DNA of 64,000 nucleotides from contig NZ_KQ948852.1 of assembly GCF_001514215.1 (NCBI RefSeq), positions 417,576 through 481,575 on the forward strand, written 5' to 3'. The stretch is from Streptomyces bungoensis. GTDB lineage: Bacteria; Actinomycetota; Actinomycetes; Streptomycetales; Streptomycetaceae. The notes beneath the pieces were generated by a model, which saw nothing but the letters and a program-made list of their open reading frames with translations, ran no database searches and was not told where the DNA came from. A program made the translations under genes and the position numbers. Below, piece by piece: positions 43,697-53,946 of the stretch. How positions within the stretch are numbered: position 1 is the first letter of the stretch; each line of letters begins with the position of its first letter.

Positions 43697-45468
43697 CCAT
43701 CGACCTGGAGGCGGTGAGGGAGAAGTACCGTCAGGAACGCGACAAGCGCAGCACCGGCCGCACCTACCAGTTCGCGCGCGGTGACTTCAGCCGCTACGCG
43801 CGCGACCCCTACACCGAGCGGCGGGAGCGCGAGCCGCTCACCGACGAGGTGGACGTCGCCGTCGTCGGCGCCGGCATCGGCGGTCTGCTGACCGGCGCCC
43901 ACTTACGCAAGGAGACCGGCCTGGAGCGCATCCGGCTGATCGACGAGGCCGGCGACGTCGGCGGCACCTGGTACTGGAACCGCTTCCCCGGCGTCCGGTG
44001 CGACGTCGAGAGCTACATCTACATGCCGCTGCTGGAAGAGATCGGCACGATCCCCACCGAGAAGTACTCCACCGGGCCCGAGATCTTCGCCCACCTCCAG
44101 AAGATAGCCCGCAGGTACGACCTGTACCGCGACGCCCTCTTCCAGACCACCGTCACCGAGCTGCGCTGGGACGAGGCCGCCGCGAGGTGGCTGGTGGGCA
44201 CCGACCGCGGGGACCTGTTCCGGGCCCGGTACGTGGCCATGTCGATCGGCCTGATGCACCGGCCCAAACTCCCCGCGCTGCCGGGCCTGGACTCGTTCGC
44301 CGGGCACTCCTTCCACACCAGCCGCTGGGACTTCGACTACACCGGCGGCGACAGCACCGGCGGCCTGACCAAGCTGACGGACAAGAAGGTCGGCGTCATC
44401 GGCACCGGCTCGACGACCGTCCAGCTCGCGCCGCACCTCGCCGAGTGGGCCGAGCAGCTCGTCCTCTTCCAGCGCACCCCGGCGGCCGTCGACGTCCGCG
44501 GCAACCGGCCCACCCCGCCCGGCTGGGCGGACGGCCTGGAACCGGGCTGGCAGCAGCGCCGGATGGAGAACTTCCACGCGCTGACCTCCGGCGTCCCGCA
44601 GGACGAGGACCTGGTGCAGGACCGCTGGACGCAGACCACGGCCAAGCTGGCCGCCGCGATCCTGCCCACCGGCGACCGAGGGGGCGACCCGAAGGAGCGG
44701 GCACTCGCGGCCGAACGAGCGGACTTCCTCAAGATGGAGGAGCTGCGCGCCCGTATCGACAGCGTCGTCACCGACCCCGCGACCGCCGCCGCCCTCAAGC
44801 CGTACTACCGCGTGTACTGCAAGCGGCCCTGCTTCCACGACGGCTACCTCCAGACCTTCAACCGGCCCAACGTGACCCTGGTCGACACCCAGGGGCGGGG
44901 CGTGGAGCGGCTCACCCCGGCCGGCGTGGTCGCGAACGGCCGGGAGTACCCGGTCGACTGCCTGGTCTTCGCCACCGGCTACGAGCACGAGTTCGCCGTC
45001 CCCTACACCGACCGCGCCGGCTACGACATCGTCGGCCGCGGCGGCGTGAAGCTGTCGGAGAAGTGGGCGGACGGAGCGCGCACCCTGCACGGACTGCAGG
45101 TGAACGGCTTCCCCAACTGCTTCATCCTGTCCAAGGTCCAGGCCGGCCGGCACGTCAACATCGCCTACATGCTGGGCGAGCAGACCCGGCACCTCGCGCA
45201 CATCGTCAGGTGCGTCGAGGAGAGCGGCCACCAGGTCGTGGAGGCGTCCGAGGCCGGCGAGAAGGAATGGGTCGAGGAGATCCTCCGGCTCGCCAGCAAC
45301 GACCTCGACTTCCTCGAGAACTGCACGCCCGGCCTCTACAACAACGAGGGCGACCCGGGCGGACTGCCCCTGCTCAACTCCAGCTACGGCGGCGGTTCAG
45401 TGGAGTTCGTGAACATCCTCAGGCGCTGGCGAGAGGCGGGCGACCTCGCCGGCCTCGAACTGCGCTGA
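43654..45468 (+). CDS. penE: Baeyer-Villiger monooxygenase (pentalenolactone D synthase)
   Basis: Predicted 604 aa. GAGGAGGA just before GTG 43654 sets the start, giving an overlap of 43 bases with penF. FAD-binding GAGIGG near 76, the Baeyer-Villiger fingerprint FAGHSFHTSRW near 216 and the second nucleotide site GTGSTT near 249 are intact. It inserts oxygen next to the C11 ketone to make the lactone. Homologues differ in regiochemistry: PenE/PntE give pentalenolactone D and PtlE gives neopentalenolactone D; the presence of penM in this cluster points to the PenE type. Confidence 0.92.
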   Translation: MARAEGDDRSDEALTIDLEAVREKYRQERDKRSTGRTYQFARGDFSRYARDPYTERREREPLTDEVDVAVVGAGIGGLLTGAHLRKETGLERIRLIDEAGDVGGTWYWNRFPGVRCDVESYIYMPLLEEIGTIPTEKYSTGPEIFAHLQKIARRYDLYRDALFQTTVTELRWDEAAARWLVGTDRGDLFRARYVAMSIGLMHRPKLPALPGLDSFAGHSFHTSRWDFDYTGGDSTGGLTKLTDKKVGVIGTGSTTVQLAPHLAEWAEQLVLFQRTPAAVDVRGNRPTPPGWADGLEPGWQQRRMENFHALTSGVPQDEDLVQDRWTQTTAKLAAAILPTGDRGGDPKERALAAERADFLKMEELRARIDSVVTDPATAAALKPYYRVYCKRPCFHDGYLQTFNRPNVTLVDTQGRGVERLTPAGVVANGREYPVDCLVFATGYEHEFAVPYTDRAGYDIVGRGGVKLSEKWADGARTLHGLQVNGFPNCFILSKVQAGRHVNIAYMLGEQTRHLAHIVRCVEESGHQVVEASEAGEKEWVEEILRLASNDLDFLENCTPGLYNNEGDPGGLPLLNSSYGGGSVEFVNILRRWREAGDLAGLELR

Positions 45469-45501
45469 CCCCCCACCCTTCTGCGAAAGGAGGCAACGCC
45501 C

Positions 45502-46401
45502 GTGGACGTGACACCGATACCCGGCGCCGCTCTCGGCGCCGTCGTGCACGGCGCCCGAGTCACCGGCGCGATGGACGAGACCCAGGTGGAAGAGATCTGG
45601 GCGGCGCTCGACGCGCATCTGGTCCTCGTCTTCCGCGGCCACGAGAGCCCGTCCTACGAGGAGTTCCTGGCCTTCGGCCGCCGCTTCGGGTACATCCCGA
45701 AGACCGGTCTGACCAGCGGCGCCCACCCCGACCACAACGAGATCCTGATCGTCTCCAACCTGGTGGAGGACGGCCGCAAGATCGGTGTCGGCGACGCCGA
45801 GTGGATGGGCTGGCACACCGACTACTCCTTCCGCCCCCGCGTCTCCCAGGTCGGCTTCCTGGAGGCCGTGGAAGTGCCGTCCTCCGGTGGCGGGGAGACC
45901 CTCTTCACCGACATGTACGCCCTGTACGAGTCGCTGCCGCCCGAGGAGCGCCGGCGGCTGCACTCCTACCGGGTCCGCCACGCCCTGCGCACCGGGTACG
46001 AGGAGACCATCGAGGAGGAGCTCCAGGGGGAGGTGTCCCTCGGCGAGAGCACCGCGCACATCCAGCCCGAGGACGGCACCTCCACCATCCACCCCCTCAT
46101 CGCCCGCAATCCGCGCACCGGCCGCCGGTCGGTCTACATCAGCACCCTGAACACCAGACGGATCGTGGACCTCGCCCCCGACGACAGCCGCAAGCTGCTC
46201 GACGAACTGCTGCTCCACGCGGGCAGGCCCCAGTACACCTACGCCCACGCCTGGCAGCCCGGGGACCTCGTCATGTGGGACCAGCTCGGCACCGTCCACG
46301 CCAAGCGGGCCTTCGACCCGGCCGAACGGCGCGTCATGCGCCAGGTCGTCAGCATCTTCGACGACCCGGCCGACCCCTGGCGCGCGGAGGCCGCCGCATG
46401 A
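45502..46401 (+). CDS. penD: Fe(II)/2-oxoglutarate dioxygenase (TauD-like), pentalenolactone F synthase
   Basis: Predicted 299 aa; GTG 45502 follows a full AAAGGAGG. TauD-type ligands are HTDYSF (His105, Asp107) and the distal His in LGTVHAK near 266, with the 2-oxoglutarate-binding Arg in ERRVMRQV. Family members PtlD/PenD carry out two successive reactions, desaturation to pentalenolactone E and epoxidation to pentalenolactone F. It overlaps penC by ATGA. Confidence 0.93.
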   Translation: MDVTPIPGAALGAVVHGARVTGAMDETQVEEIWAALDAHLVLVFRGHESPSYEEFLAFGRRFGYIPKTGLTSGAHPDHNEILIVSNLVEDGRKIGVGDAEWMGWHTDYSFRPRVSQVGFLEAVEVPSSGGGETLFTDMYALYESLPPEERRRLHSYRVRHALRTGYEETIEEELQGEVSLGESTAHIQPEDGTSTIHPLIARNPRTGRRSVYISTLNTRRIVDLAPDDSRKLLDELLLHAGRPQYTYAHAWQPGDLVMWDQLGTVHAKRAFDPAERRVMRQVVSIFDDPADPWRAEAAA

Positions 46402-47411
46402 GCACCGCCCCCGCCTGCCTCCGCCACAGCCGGGTCACGATCACCCCGGCGCTGCGCGCCGCCGTCGACCGGCTCGACCACCGCTCACGTCACCAGGCGG
46501 CCTACCACTTCGGCTGGGTCACCGCCGGCGGCGCGCCCACCAGCGCCGACGCAGGCAAGGCCGTACGGCCGGCGCTCGCGCTGCTGTCGGCCGAGGCGGT
46601 CGGCGCACCGCCGGAGGTCGCCCTGCCCGGTGCCGTCGCCGTGGAACTCGTGCACAACTTCTCCCTGGTGCACGACGATCTGATGGACGGCGACGAGGAG
46701 CGCCGCCACCGGCGCACGGTGTGGAAGCTGTGGGGTCCCTCCAGCGCCATCCTGACCGGCGACGCGCTGCTGGCGCTCGCCCAGGAGGTGCTGCTGGACA
46801 CCGGGCTGCCGACGGCGGCGCCCGCCGCCCGGCTGCTGGCCCGCACCACCCGGCATCTGATCCGCGGGCAGGTGCAGGACCTGTCCTTCGAACAGCGCTC
46901 GCGCGTCACGGTCGAGGAGTGCGTCGACATGGCCGCCGGCAAGACCGGCGCGCTGCTGTCGGCGAGCGCCGCGATCGGCGCCGTCCTCGCCGGGGCACCG
47001 GAGGCGACGGTGGACGCGCTGGCGCTCTACGGCGACCAGGTCGGCGTCGCCTTCCAGCTCGTCGACGACGTTCTCGGCATCTGGGGCGACCCGGCCGTCA
47101 CCGGCAAGCCGGTCCACTCCGATCTGCGCTCCCGCAAGAAGACCCTGCCGGTGAGCCACGCACTGAACCAGGACGGCCCGCTCGGCGACGAGCTGGCCAC
47201 GTGGCTCACCACCCGCGGCGAACCCGACGAGGAGGAACTGCGGCGCGTGGCCGGCCTGGTCGAGGCTGCCGGCGGCCGGGACTGGGCGCTGGCCGAGGCC
47301 GCCCGGCGGATGGCGCTGGCCGAGGACGCGCTGCGCGGTGCCGAACTGGACGCCGGCGCGCGGGACGAACTCCTCGCGCTCGGGCGGTTCGTCGTCGACC
47401 GCGAGGTCTGA
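46398..47411 (+). CDS. penC: Farnesyl diphosphate synthase (trans-isoprenyl diphosphate synthase)
   Basis: Predicted 337 aa; ATG 46398 overlaps the penD stop by ATGA. First aspartate-rich motif [10 protein letters not shown] near 90 and second motif [12 protein letters not shown] near 220 are present, with [10 protein letters not shown] typical of polyprenyl synthases. It supplies farnesyl diphosphate dedicated to this pathway, directly upstream of the cyclase gene penA. Confidence 0.92.
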   Translation: MSTAPACLRHSRVTITPALRAAVDRLDHRSRHQAAYHFGWVTAGGAPTSADAGKAVRPALALLSAEAVGAPPEVALPGAVAVELVHNFSLVHDDLMDGDEERRHRRTVWKLWGPSSAILTGDALLALAQEVLLDTGLPTAAPAARLLARTTRHLIRGQVQDLSFEQRSRVTVEECVDMAAGKTGALLSASAAIGAVLAGAPEATVDALALYGDQVGVAFQLVDDVLGIWGDPAVTGKPVHSDLRSRKKTLPVSHALNQDGPLGDELATWLTTRGEPDEEELRRVAGLVEAAGGRDWALAEAARRMALAEDALRGAELDAGARDELLALGRFVVDREV

Positions 47412-47538
47412 GACCGGGCCGCCCCCGTACCCGTACGCCCCTTTCCCACCTCCGACTCTCCGATCGGCGCAGCGACCCCCGCCCGGGCACCACCACCGGG
47501 CCGCTGCCCTCCGCAACCCACCTCCCAAGGACTCCCCC

Positions 47539-48552
47539 ATGCCCCAGGACGTCGACTTCCACATACCCCTGCCGAGCCGCCAGAGCCCGGATCACGCCCG
47601 CGCCGACGCCGAGCAGCTCGTATGGCCGCGCTCGCTCGGGCTGATCAAGTCCGAGGCGGCGGCGACGCGTCATCTGCGCGGCGGCTACGCCGACCTGGCC
47701 TCCCGCTTCTACCCCCACGCCACCGGCGCCGACCTGGACCTGGGCGTCGACCTGATGTCGTGGTTCTTCCTCTTCGACGACCTCTTCGACGGGCCGCGCG
47801 GCGAGAACCCGGAGGAGACCAAACGGCTCACCGACGCGGTCGCGGCGGCGCTGGACGGCCCCCTCCCCGACACCGCGCCCCCCATCGCCCACGGCTTCGC
47901 CGACATCTGGCGGCGCACCCGCGAGGGCATGACACCCGCCTGGTGCGCGCGCAGCGCCCGGCACTGGCGCAGCTACTTCGACGGCTACGTCGACGAGGCG
48001 GAGAGCCGCTTCTGGGACACGCCGTACGACACCGCGGCCGAGTACCTGGCCGTGCGCCGGCGGACCATCGGGGTGCAGCCGACGGTCGACCTCGCCGAGC
48101 GCGCGGGCCGCTTCGAGGTGCCGCACCGGGTCTTCGACAGCGCCGTGCTCTCCGCGATGCTGCAGATCGCCGTCGACGTCAATCTGCTGCTCAACGACAT
48201 CGCCTCGCTGGAGAAGGAGGAGGCCCGCGGCGAGCAGAACAACATGGTCATGATCCTGCGCCGGGAGCGCGGCTGGTCCAAGGACCGCAGCGTCACCCAC
48301 ATCCAGAGCGAGGTGCGCGTCCGCCTGGAGCAGTACCTCCTGCTGGAGTCCTGCCTGCCGCAGGTCGCCGACATCTACCGGCTCGACGAGGCCGAGCACC
48401 AGGCCCTGGAGCGCTACCGCGACAACGCCGTGCGCACCGTGATCCGCGGTTCCTACGACTGGCACCGCTCCTCGGGCCGCTACGACGCCGAGTTCGCGCT
48501 CGCCGCCGGTGCCCAGGGCTACCTGGAGGAGCTCGGCAGCACCGCCCGCTAA
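47539..48552 (+). CDS. penA: Pentalenene synthase (sesquiterpene cyclase)
   Basis: Predicted 337 aa, exactly the length of the crystallised Streptomyces enzyme. From ATG 47539 the numbering reproduces known active-site residues: Phe76 and Phe77, the Mg-binding DDLFD at 80-84, Asn219 in NDIASLEKE and Trp308-His309. It cyclises farnesyl diphosphate to the tricyclic hydrocarbon pentalenene, the committed step. A longer upstream reading (to 47338) would run through the non-coding spacer after penC; AAGGA stands about 8 bases before the chosen ATG. Confidence 0.96.
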   Translation: MPQDVDFHIPLPSRQSPDHARADAEQLVWPRSLGLIKSEAAATRHLRGGYADLASRFYPHATGADLDLGVDLMSWFFLFDDLFDGPRGENPEETKRLTDAVAAALDGPLPDTAPPIAHGFADIWRRTREGMTPAWCARSARHWRSYFDGYVDEAESRFWDTPYDTAAEYLAVRRRTIGVQPTVDLAERAGRFEVPHRVFDSAVLSAMLQIAVDVNLLLNDIASLEKEEARGEQNNMVMILRRERGWSKDRSVTHIQSEVRVRLEQYLLLESCLPQVADIYRLDEAEHQALERYRDNAVRTVIRGSYDWHRSSGRYDAEFALAAGAQGYLEELGSTAR

Positions 48553-48592
48553 CGGCACAGCCCACCAGTAGAGACGGGAAGTTGAGGATCGA

Positions 48593-49987
48593 ATGACCGA
48601 GCAGACCACCTTCTCGGCGGGAACGGCGCCCGGGGCGCTCCCCGTCGTGGGACACGCCCTCCAGATGATGCGCCACCCCGTGAACTTCATGACCTCGCTG
48701 TCGGCCCACGGCGACCTGGTCGAGATCAGGATCGGCCCCACCAAGGCCTACGTCCCGACCCACCCGGACCTGCTGCGGCACGTCCTGACCAACGACCGCG
48801 TCTTCGACAAGGGCGGCGTCTTCTACGACCGCGCCCGGGACATCGCCGGCAACGGCCTGGTCACCTGCCCGTTCGCCGACCACCGCCGCCAGCGCCGGCT
48901 GATGCAGTCGGCGTTCACCCGCGGCCGGCTCAAGCGGTACGCCGAGGCCATGCGCGCCGAGATCGAGGACACGGTGTCGCGCTGGCAGGACGGCATGGTC
49001 GTCGACGCCTTCCCGGAGATGTACGGCATGGCCCTGCGCACGGTCGCCCGCACCCTGTACTCGACACCCGTCAGCCCCGGGCTGGCGGCGAAGGTGGAAC
49101 GTTCCTTCGACGTCGTGCTCAACGGCCTGTTCCGGCAGATGTTCCTGCCGGCCGCGATCCGCCGGCTGCCCCTGCCGTCCCAGCGCCGGTACCGCAGCAA
49201 CCTGGACTTCCTGCACGACACCACCCAGCGGCTCATCGAGGACTACCGCGGCTCCGACACCGAGCACGACGACCTGCTCGCGGCCCTGCTCGCCTCCCGC
49301 GACGACGACGGCGGACGGCTCGGCGACACCGAGATCCACGACCAGGTCATCACCGTCATGGCGGCCGGCACCGAGACCGTCGCCGGCACCCTCACCTGGG
49401 TCTTCTACCTCCTCTCCCAGCACCCGGAGATCGAGGCCGCCCTCTACGACGAGATCGACACCGTCCTCGGCGGCCGCGCCCCGGACTGGGACGACCTGCC
49501 GAACCTGTCCCTGGCCGACCGGATCATCTCCGAGACGCTCCGACTGCACCCGCCGGCCTGGCTGTTCACCCGCCTCACCACGTCCCCGACCGAACTCGCG
49601 GGCCGCCGGCTGCCCTCCGGCACCACCGTCGTCTTCAGCCCGGCCGCGGTCGCCCGGTACGAGGAAGCCTTCGACGACCCGGCGAGGTTCGACCCCGACC
49701 GCTGGCTCCCGGACCGTGTCGCGCCGGCCGCCCGCCACGCCTACGTGCCGTTCGGCACCGGCGCCCGCAAGTGCATCGGCGACCTCTACGCGCGCACCGA
49801 GGCCACCCTGGGGCTCGCCACCATCCTCGGCCGCTGGCGGGTCGGCTGCGAACCCGGCATGGACATCCGCCCGGTCCCGCTGGCCACCGTCTACCACCCG
49901 CGCCGGCTGCGCCTGCGGCTGGACGCGCGCACCCCGCGCCGCATGACCTCCGCCGTCCCCGCACCGGCCGGAGGTGACGCGGCGTGA
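48593..49987 (+). CDS. penI: Cytochrome P450 CYP183A, pentalenene oxygenase
   Basis: Predicted 464 aa; ATG 48593 follows TTGAGGATC. I-helix MAAGTETVAGTL, ExxR in SETLRLHP and heme loop FGTGARKCIG are clear. The enzyme (PtlI in S. avermitilis) oxidises pentalenene C13 in steps from alcohol to aldehyde towards 1-deoxypentalenic acid. It is longer than typical bacterial P450s such as PenM and resembles the class with extended N-terminus. A hairpin follows the stop. Confidence 0.93.
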   Translation: MTEQTTFSAGTAPGALPVVGHALQMMRHPVNFMTSLSAHGDLVEIRIGPTKAYVPTHPDLLRHVLTNDRVFDKGGVFYDRARDIAGNGLVTCPFADHRRQRRLMQSAFTRGRLKRYAEAMRAEIEDTVSRWQDGMVVDAFPEMYGMALRTVARTLYSTPVSPGLAAKVERSFDVVLNGLFRQMFLPAAIRRLPLPSQRRYRSNLDFLHDTTQRLIEDYRGSDTEHDDLLAALLASRDDDGGRLGDTEIHDQVITVMAAGTETVAGTLTWVFYLLSQHPEIEAALYDEIDTVLGGRAPDWDDLPNLSLADRIISETLRLHPPAWLFTRLTTSPTELAGRRLPSGTTVVFSPAAVARYEEAFDDPARFDPDRWLPDRVAPAARHAYVPFGTGARKCIGDLYARTEATLGLATILGRWRVGCEPGMDIRPVPLATVYHPRRLRLRLDARTPRRMTSAVPAPAGGDAA

Positions 49988-50008
49988 GCACACACGGCTA
50001 GTCGCCGT

Positions 50009-50026
50009 CCCCGCAGGTCTGCGGGG
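50009..50026. terminator. Hairpin terminator closing the pentalenolactone operon
   Basis: Stem CCCCGCA / TGCGGGG with a 4-base loop, 22 bases after the penI stop. It marks the right edge of the cluster. Confidence 0.65.
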
Positions 50027-50145
50027 CGCCGGCGCCCGCAGAACCGAACAAGCTGCGGGAGTGAGGCGGCGGCGGCCGGGCATGTGCTTGTCCGGGCCGG
50101 ATCTCAGCCCGCAGCACCTACCCAGTGGTCCCAAGGAGATACGGC

Positions 50146-51354
50146 ATGATCCTCGACGGCATACCGGCCGCCCCCGCCCAGCACACCAGACCCGACCCGG
50201 CCGCCCGCAAGCAGCGGCTGCGCCGCCGCCTGGAGCGGCTGATCGGCGTGGCCGCTACCGAGGGGAACGACCTCGTGCCCCTGCGCAACGGCGACGCGAT
50301 CTTCCCCGCGATGCTCGGGGCGATCCGCTCGGCCGAGCGCACGATCGACATGATGACGTTCGTGTACTGGCGCGGCCAGATCGCCCGTGACTTCGCCGGC
50401 GCCCTGGCGGACCGCGCCCGTGCCGGGGTACGGGTGCGGCTGCTGCTCGACGGTTTCGGCGCCAAGGAGATCGAAGGGGACCTGCTGGAGCTCATGGACG
50501 AGGCCGGCGTGCAGGTGGCCTGGTTCCGCAAGCCCGTCTGGCTGTCGCCGTTCAAGCAGAACCACCGCTGTCACCGCAAGGCCCTCATCATCGACGAGCA
50601 CACCGCGTTCACGGGCGGCGTCGGCATCGCCGAGGAGTGGTGCGGCGACGCCCGCAACCCCGGCGAGTGGCGCGACACCCACGTGCAGGTGCGCGGCCCG
50701 GCCGTGGACGGTGTCGCGGCCGCGTTCGCCCAGAACTGGGCCGAGTGCCACGACGAGCTCTTCGACGACCGCGACCGCTTCACCGAGCACGCGCAGGAGG
50801 GCTCGTCGGTGGTGCAGGTCGTGCGGGGCTCGGCCAGCATCGGCTGGCAGGACATGCAGACCCTGATCCGGGTCATGCTCACGTCCGCCGAGGAGCGGTT
50901 CCGGCTCGCCACCGCCTACTTCGCCCCCGACACCTACTTCATCGACCTGCTCTGCGAGACCGCCCGGCGCGGGGTGCGCGTGGAGATCCTGCTGCCCGGT
51001 CCGCACACCGACCAGCGGGCCTGCCAGCTCGCCGGCCAGCACCACTACGCACGCCTGCTGGAGGCGGGGGTGCACATCCGGCAGTACCAGCCGACCATGA
51101 TGCACGCCAAGATCATCACGGTCGACTCGGTCGCCGCCCTCATCGGATCCACGAACTTCAACCGCCGGTCCATGGACCACGACGAAGAGGTCATGCTCGC
51201 CGTCCTGGACGAGACGTTCACCGCGTCGCTCGACCGCGACTTCGATGAGGACCTGCGCCGCAGCGTGGAGATCGATCCGACCCGCTGGCGCCGGCGTCCG
51301 GTGCTCCAGCGGCTCCGGGAAGCGGCCGTGATGCCGATCCGGCGCTTCCTGTGA
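50146..51354 (+). CDS. Cardiolipin synthase-type phospholipase D family protein
   Basis: Predicted 402 aa; ATG 50146 follows AAGGAG. Two HKD motifs are present: HRCHRKALIID near 140 and MHAKIITVD near 320, followed by GSTNFNRRS. These form one active site that transfers phosphatidyl groups. There is no membrane span at the N-terminus, unlike ClsA of enterobacteria, so it resembles ClsB/ClsC-like or stand-alone PLD proteins; the likely product is cardiolipin or a related phospholipid. It is probably not part of the antibiotic cluster. Confidence 0.85.
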   Translation: MILDGIPAAPAQHTRPDPAARKQRLRRRLERLIGVAATEGNDLVPLRNGDAIFPAMLGAIRSAERTIDMMTFVYWRGQIARDFAGALADRARAGVRVRLLLDGFGAKEIEGDLLELMDEAGVQVAWFRKPVWLSPFKQNHRCHRKALIIDEHTAFTGGVGIAEEWCGDARNPGEWRDTHVQVRGPAVDGVAAAFAQNWAECHDELFDDRDRFTEHAQEGSSVVQVVRGSASIGWQDMQTLIRVMLTSAEERFRLATAYFAPDTYFIDLLCETARRGVRVEILLPGPHTDQRACQLAGQHHYARLLEAGVHIRQYQPTMMHAKIITVDSVAALIGSTNFNRRSMDHDEEVMLAVLDETFTASLDRDFDEDLRRSVEIDPTRWRRRPVLQRLREAAVMPIRRFL

Positions 51355-51460
51355 GGTGACTGTTCCGCCTGTGTGAGGCAGCATGTCGCCCGGCCGGGTG
51401 TGCTTGCCCGGCCGCTGTTCGGGTACCGCGATTGAATAAGGGTGGTAACCGTACCGACAG

Positions 51461-51985
51461 ATGGTTGAAAGCGATGCGTTCGTGACTGGTCTGAGCGGCT
51501 CCGGGAACGACCGGGTGAGCCGGCCGGACGACGACCTCCTGTCTCTCGCGTCGACGATCGCCGAAGCCGTGGAAGGTCTGGCCCACCTGTGGTCGGTCGC
51601 CGCGCAGGGGGCGAGTCTGCAGTTGTCGCCGCACCAGTTGCGGGCCCTGCGGATCCTGGAGGCGGAGCCGGGACTCAATCTCACCGGTCTGGCCGTGGGC
51701 ATGGACATCGGGCTGCCGACCGCCAGCCGGCTCTGTGACCGCCTGGAGGCGGCCGGCCTCCTGGACCGTGTGCTGCACCCGCACAAACGGCGTGAGGTGC
51801 AGCTGCACCTCACGGGCCAGGGCAGACAGGTGCTGGCCGAGGTCGCCTCGCGCAGGTCGCAGGCGCTGGCCCGCGTGCTCGCGGCCATGGAGTCGGCCGA
51901 GCGGGAGGCACTGCGGCGCGGGCTCCAGGGTTTCCGGTCCGCTCAGGACGACGGCCCGCGGGGCGGGGGCGGCGCCGGGTCCTGA
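51461..51985 (+). CDS. MarR-family regulator (paralogue of 55278-55757)
   Basis: Predicted 174 aa. Winged-helix segments are LSPHQLRALRILEAEPG, LTGLAVGMDIGLPTASRLCDRLE and HKRREVQLHLTGQG. It shares the layout PTASRLCDRLEAAG with the second MarR protein of this region (PSTSRLCDRLQAAG). It converges on a SpoIIE-type phosphatase gene only 9 bases away. No ligand or operator can be assigned. The C-terminus is Gly-rich and disordered. Confidence 0.8.
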   Translation: MVESDAFVTGLSGSGNDRVSRPDDDLLSLASTIAEAVEGLAHLWSVAAQGASLQLSPHQLRALRILEAEPGLNLTGLAVGMDIGLPTASRLCDRLEAAGLLDRVLHPHKRREVQLHLTGQGRQVLAEVASRRSQALARVLAAMESAEREALRRGLQGFRSAQDDGPRGGGGAGS

Positions 51986-51994
51986 CGGCGGCCG

Positions 51995-53173
51995 TCAGCG
52001 CGGTCGGCCGTGCCAGTCGAGGCAGACCACGGCCGCGTCGGACATGAGTTCGCTGCTGCCGTGGTGCTCGATCAGGCCGGAGACGACCGCGCGTGCCGCC
52101 TCGTGCGGCGGCGCGGGGCGCGTGGCGCTGAGGATCTGCCTCAGGGCGCCTTCGCCGAAGAGCTCGCCCTGCGCGGAGCGGGTCTCGTGCACGCCGGTGC
52201 TGACCACGATGAGCCGGTCCCCGGGTGCGACCCGGAAGGTCTGCTCCGTGTACTCGCTCTCCTCGAACATGCCGAGCGGGAACTGTGCTTCCAGGTCGAT
52301 GCGTTCGGTGTGGCCGTCGCGCTGGCGGAACAGCTGGGGAGAACCGGCGTCCACGGCGGTCACCGTGCCGGTGGCCAGGTCGAACCGCAGCAGCAGGGTG
52401 GAGGCGTACGCCTTGCCGCCGTACTGGGCGTGGACGGCCTGGTCGGCCAGGCAGGCCTGGTCGGCGAGGGTGAGGCCGGCCCGCCGGGCGTTGCGCAGGG
52501 CACCCACCGCGAGGCTGGTCAGCAGGGCCGCGTCGATGCCCTTGCCCATGCCGTCGGTGACGGTGAGGGTGAGGTGGTCGGCGTCGGCCGACCAGTCGAA
52601 GTTGTCGCCGCCGATGGCGTAGGCCGGCTCCAGATGGGCGCCGATGACGTACTCCTCGCGGGCGGAGCCGCGGGCGGGCAGGAGCTGCCACTGCATCTCG
52701 GCGGCCAGGGTGAGGCGGCGGGTGCGGCGGGCCTGGAGGTACAGGTCCGTGTCGCGGTCGGCGGTGGAGACCTCGTGGCCGAGTGCCGTGGCGAACTCGC
52801 CGAGCTGCAGGACGGTGTCCGGGTCGGCGGCCCCCGCCGGCAGGCGGACGCAGAGGACGCCCAGGCGGTCTCCGCGCACGGCGATGGGGAGGTGCACCAG
52901 GTGGCCGGCCGGCTCGCGGAGGATCTCGACCACCGGGCGCTGCTGGACGAAGGCGCTGCCCGCCGGGCCCTCGTGGGCGGGGACCGGCTCACCGGTGTGC
53001 GGCAGGTGGGACACCGGTTGCAGGACGGTCAGTCCGTAGTCGGCGAGGAGGAGGGTCACCTCCAGGGCTCCGACCCGCTCGGCGAGCAGCCGGCGGGCCG
53101 TGGCGACCAGGGCATGGGGCGGAGCCGCGCGCAGCTGGGCTTCCGCGGAAGGCAGCGGTTCGGAGGCGTTCAC
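51995..53173 (-). CDS. SpoIIE-type (PP2C) phosphatase, paralogue 1, lacking one metal-binding Asp
   Basis: Predicted 392 aa, the same length as the paralogue at 53947. An N-terminal sensor-like (GAF-type) region (about 20-150) leads into a PP2C/SpoIIE domain: GGDNFDW near 187 and TDGMGKG near 203 are intact, but the later motif, usually TDGxxE or SDGxxE, reads VSTGVHE near 320, so the Asp is Thr. The final motif is SDAAVV rather than DD. These Asp residues bind Mn/Mg in SpoIIE phosphatases, so activity may be low or regulated. GTG 53173 follows GAGAGGG; starts further upstream enter GC-rich non-coding sequence. Expected role: dephosphorylation of STAS anti-anti-sigma proteins. Confidence 0.85.
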   Translation of the reverse strand: MNASEPLPSAEAQLRAAPPHALVATARRLLAERVGALEVTLLLADYGLTVLQPVSHLPHTGEPVPAHEGPAGSAFVQQRPVVEILREPAGHLVHLPIAVRGDRLGVLCVRLPAGAADPDTVLQLGEFATALGHEVSTADRDTDLYLQARRTRRLTLAAEMQWQLLPARGSAREEYVIGAHLEPAYAIGGDNFDWSADADHLTLTVTDGMGKGIDAALLTSLAVGALRNARRAGLTLADQACLADQAVHAQYGGKAYASTLLLRFDLATGTVTAVDAGSPQLFRQRDGHTERIDLEAQFPLGMFEESEYTEQTFRVAPGDRLIVVSTGVHETRSAQGELFGEGALRQILSATRPAPPHEAARAVVSGLIEHHGSSELMSDAAVVCLDWHGRPR

Positions 53174-53262
53174 GGCATCGGCCCTCTCGGCTTGTGGCGT
53201 CCACGCTACCGCGATCGGCATCGCGGCGGATCGCAGGCGGCGGCCGGCCGGGCGGTCGCGTC

Positions 53263-53700
53263 TCACGGCGTGCCGGTGCGGGGCGACGGCAGGCCGGCGG
53301 CCCAGTCGGTGATGGTCACGGTGGTGCCTCGTCCGGGGCGGCTGTCGAGGCTGAACTCCTGCACGAGCCGCCTGGCGCCGCTCAGGCCGAGGCCGAGGCC
53401 GCCGGCGGAGGTGTAGCCGTCGGTCAAGGCCAGTTCCACGTCGCGGATGCCGGGGCCGGTGTCGACGAAGGACAGCCGCAGCCCGCGGCGGGCACCGTCC
53501 GTGAGCCGTGTCAGTTCCACGTGTCCCCCACCACCGTGCACCAGGGCGTTCCGGGCCAGTTCGCTGGCCGCGGTGATCAGCTTGGTCTGCTGGACGAGGC
53601 CGAACCCGACGCCGGCGGCGGCCTGGCGCACGCGTCGGCGCACCCGTGCCAGATCCGCGTCCGAGCCGATGGGCAGGCGCTCGGAGGGGGAACCGGTCAC
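53263..53700 (-). CDS. RsbT-like serine kinase (HATPase_c)
   Basis: Predicted 145 aa from GTG 53700, the start consistent with homologue length. GHKL motifs: ELARNALVHGGGG (N box) and VDTGPGIRDVELALTDG followed by GGLGLGLSGARRLVQEF. The DGYTSAGGLGLGL arrangement is characteristic of RsbT, the switch kinase that phosphorylates RsbR/RsbS-type STAS proteins and activates RsbU phosphatases. It lies between the two paralogous phosphatase genes on the same strand and probably works with them. The upstream Arg/Pro-rich extension lacks features of coding sequence; no clear ribosome binding site was found. Confidence 0.8.
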   Translation of the reverse strand: MTGSPSERLPIGSDADLARVRRRVRQAAAGVGFGLVQQTKLITAASELARNALVHGGGGHVELTRLTDGARRGLRLSFVDTGPGIRDVELALTDGYTSAGGLGLGLSGARRLVQEFSLDSRPGRGTTVTITDWAAGLPSPRTGTP

Positions 53701-53946
53701 CGCGCGCTCGCCGGCGCGCTCGCGCGCGGCCTGCCGGGCCGGCGGCCGGTGCTCGTCGGGTGGCGGGCCACCGGCGTCCGTCCCGCGGCGTGGGCCGTGC
53801 CCCGTTCCGCCACCTTGCGTCTCCCCCCTGCTGCGAGGCCTCGCGGCGCCCCGGGCGGTGATCCCACCCCGACAATGATTGCCGCATGACAAATGTTATC
53901 GGGAAGAGGCCGGCGTCAACAACGCGCGGGGCCCCACGGCCGGACG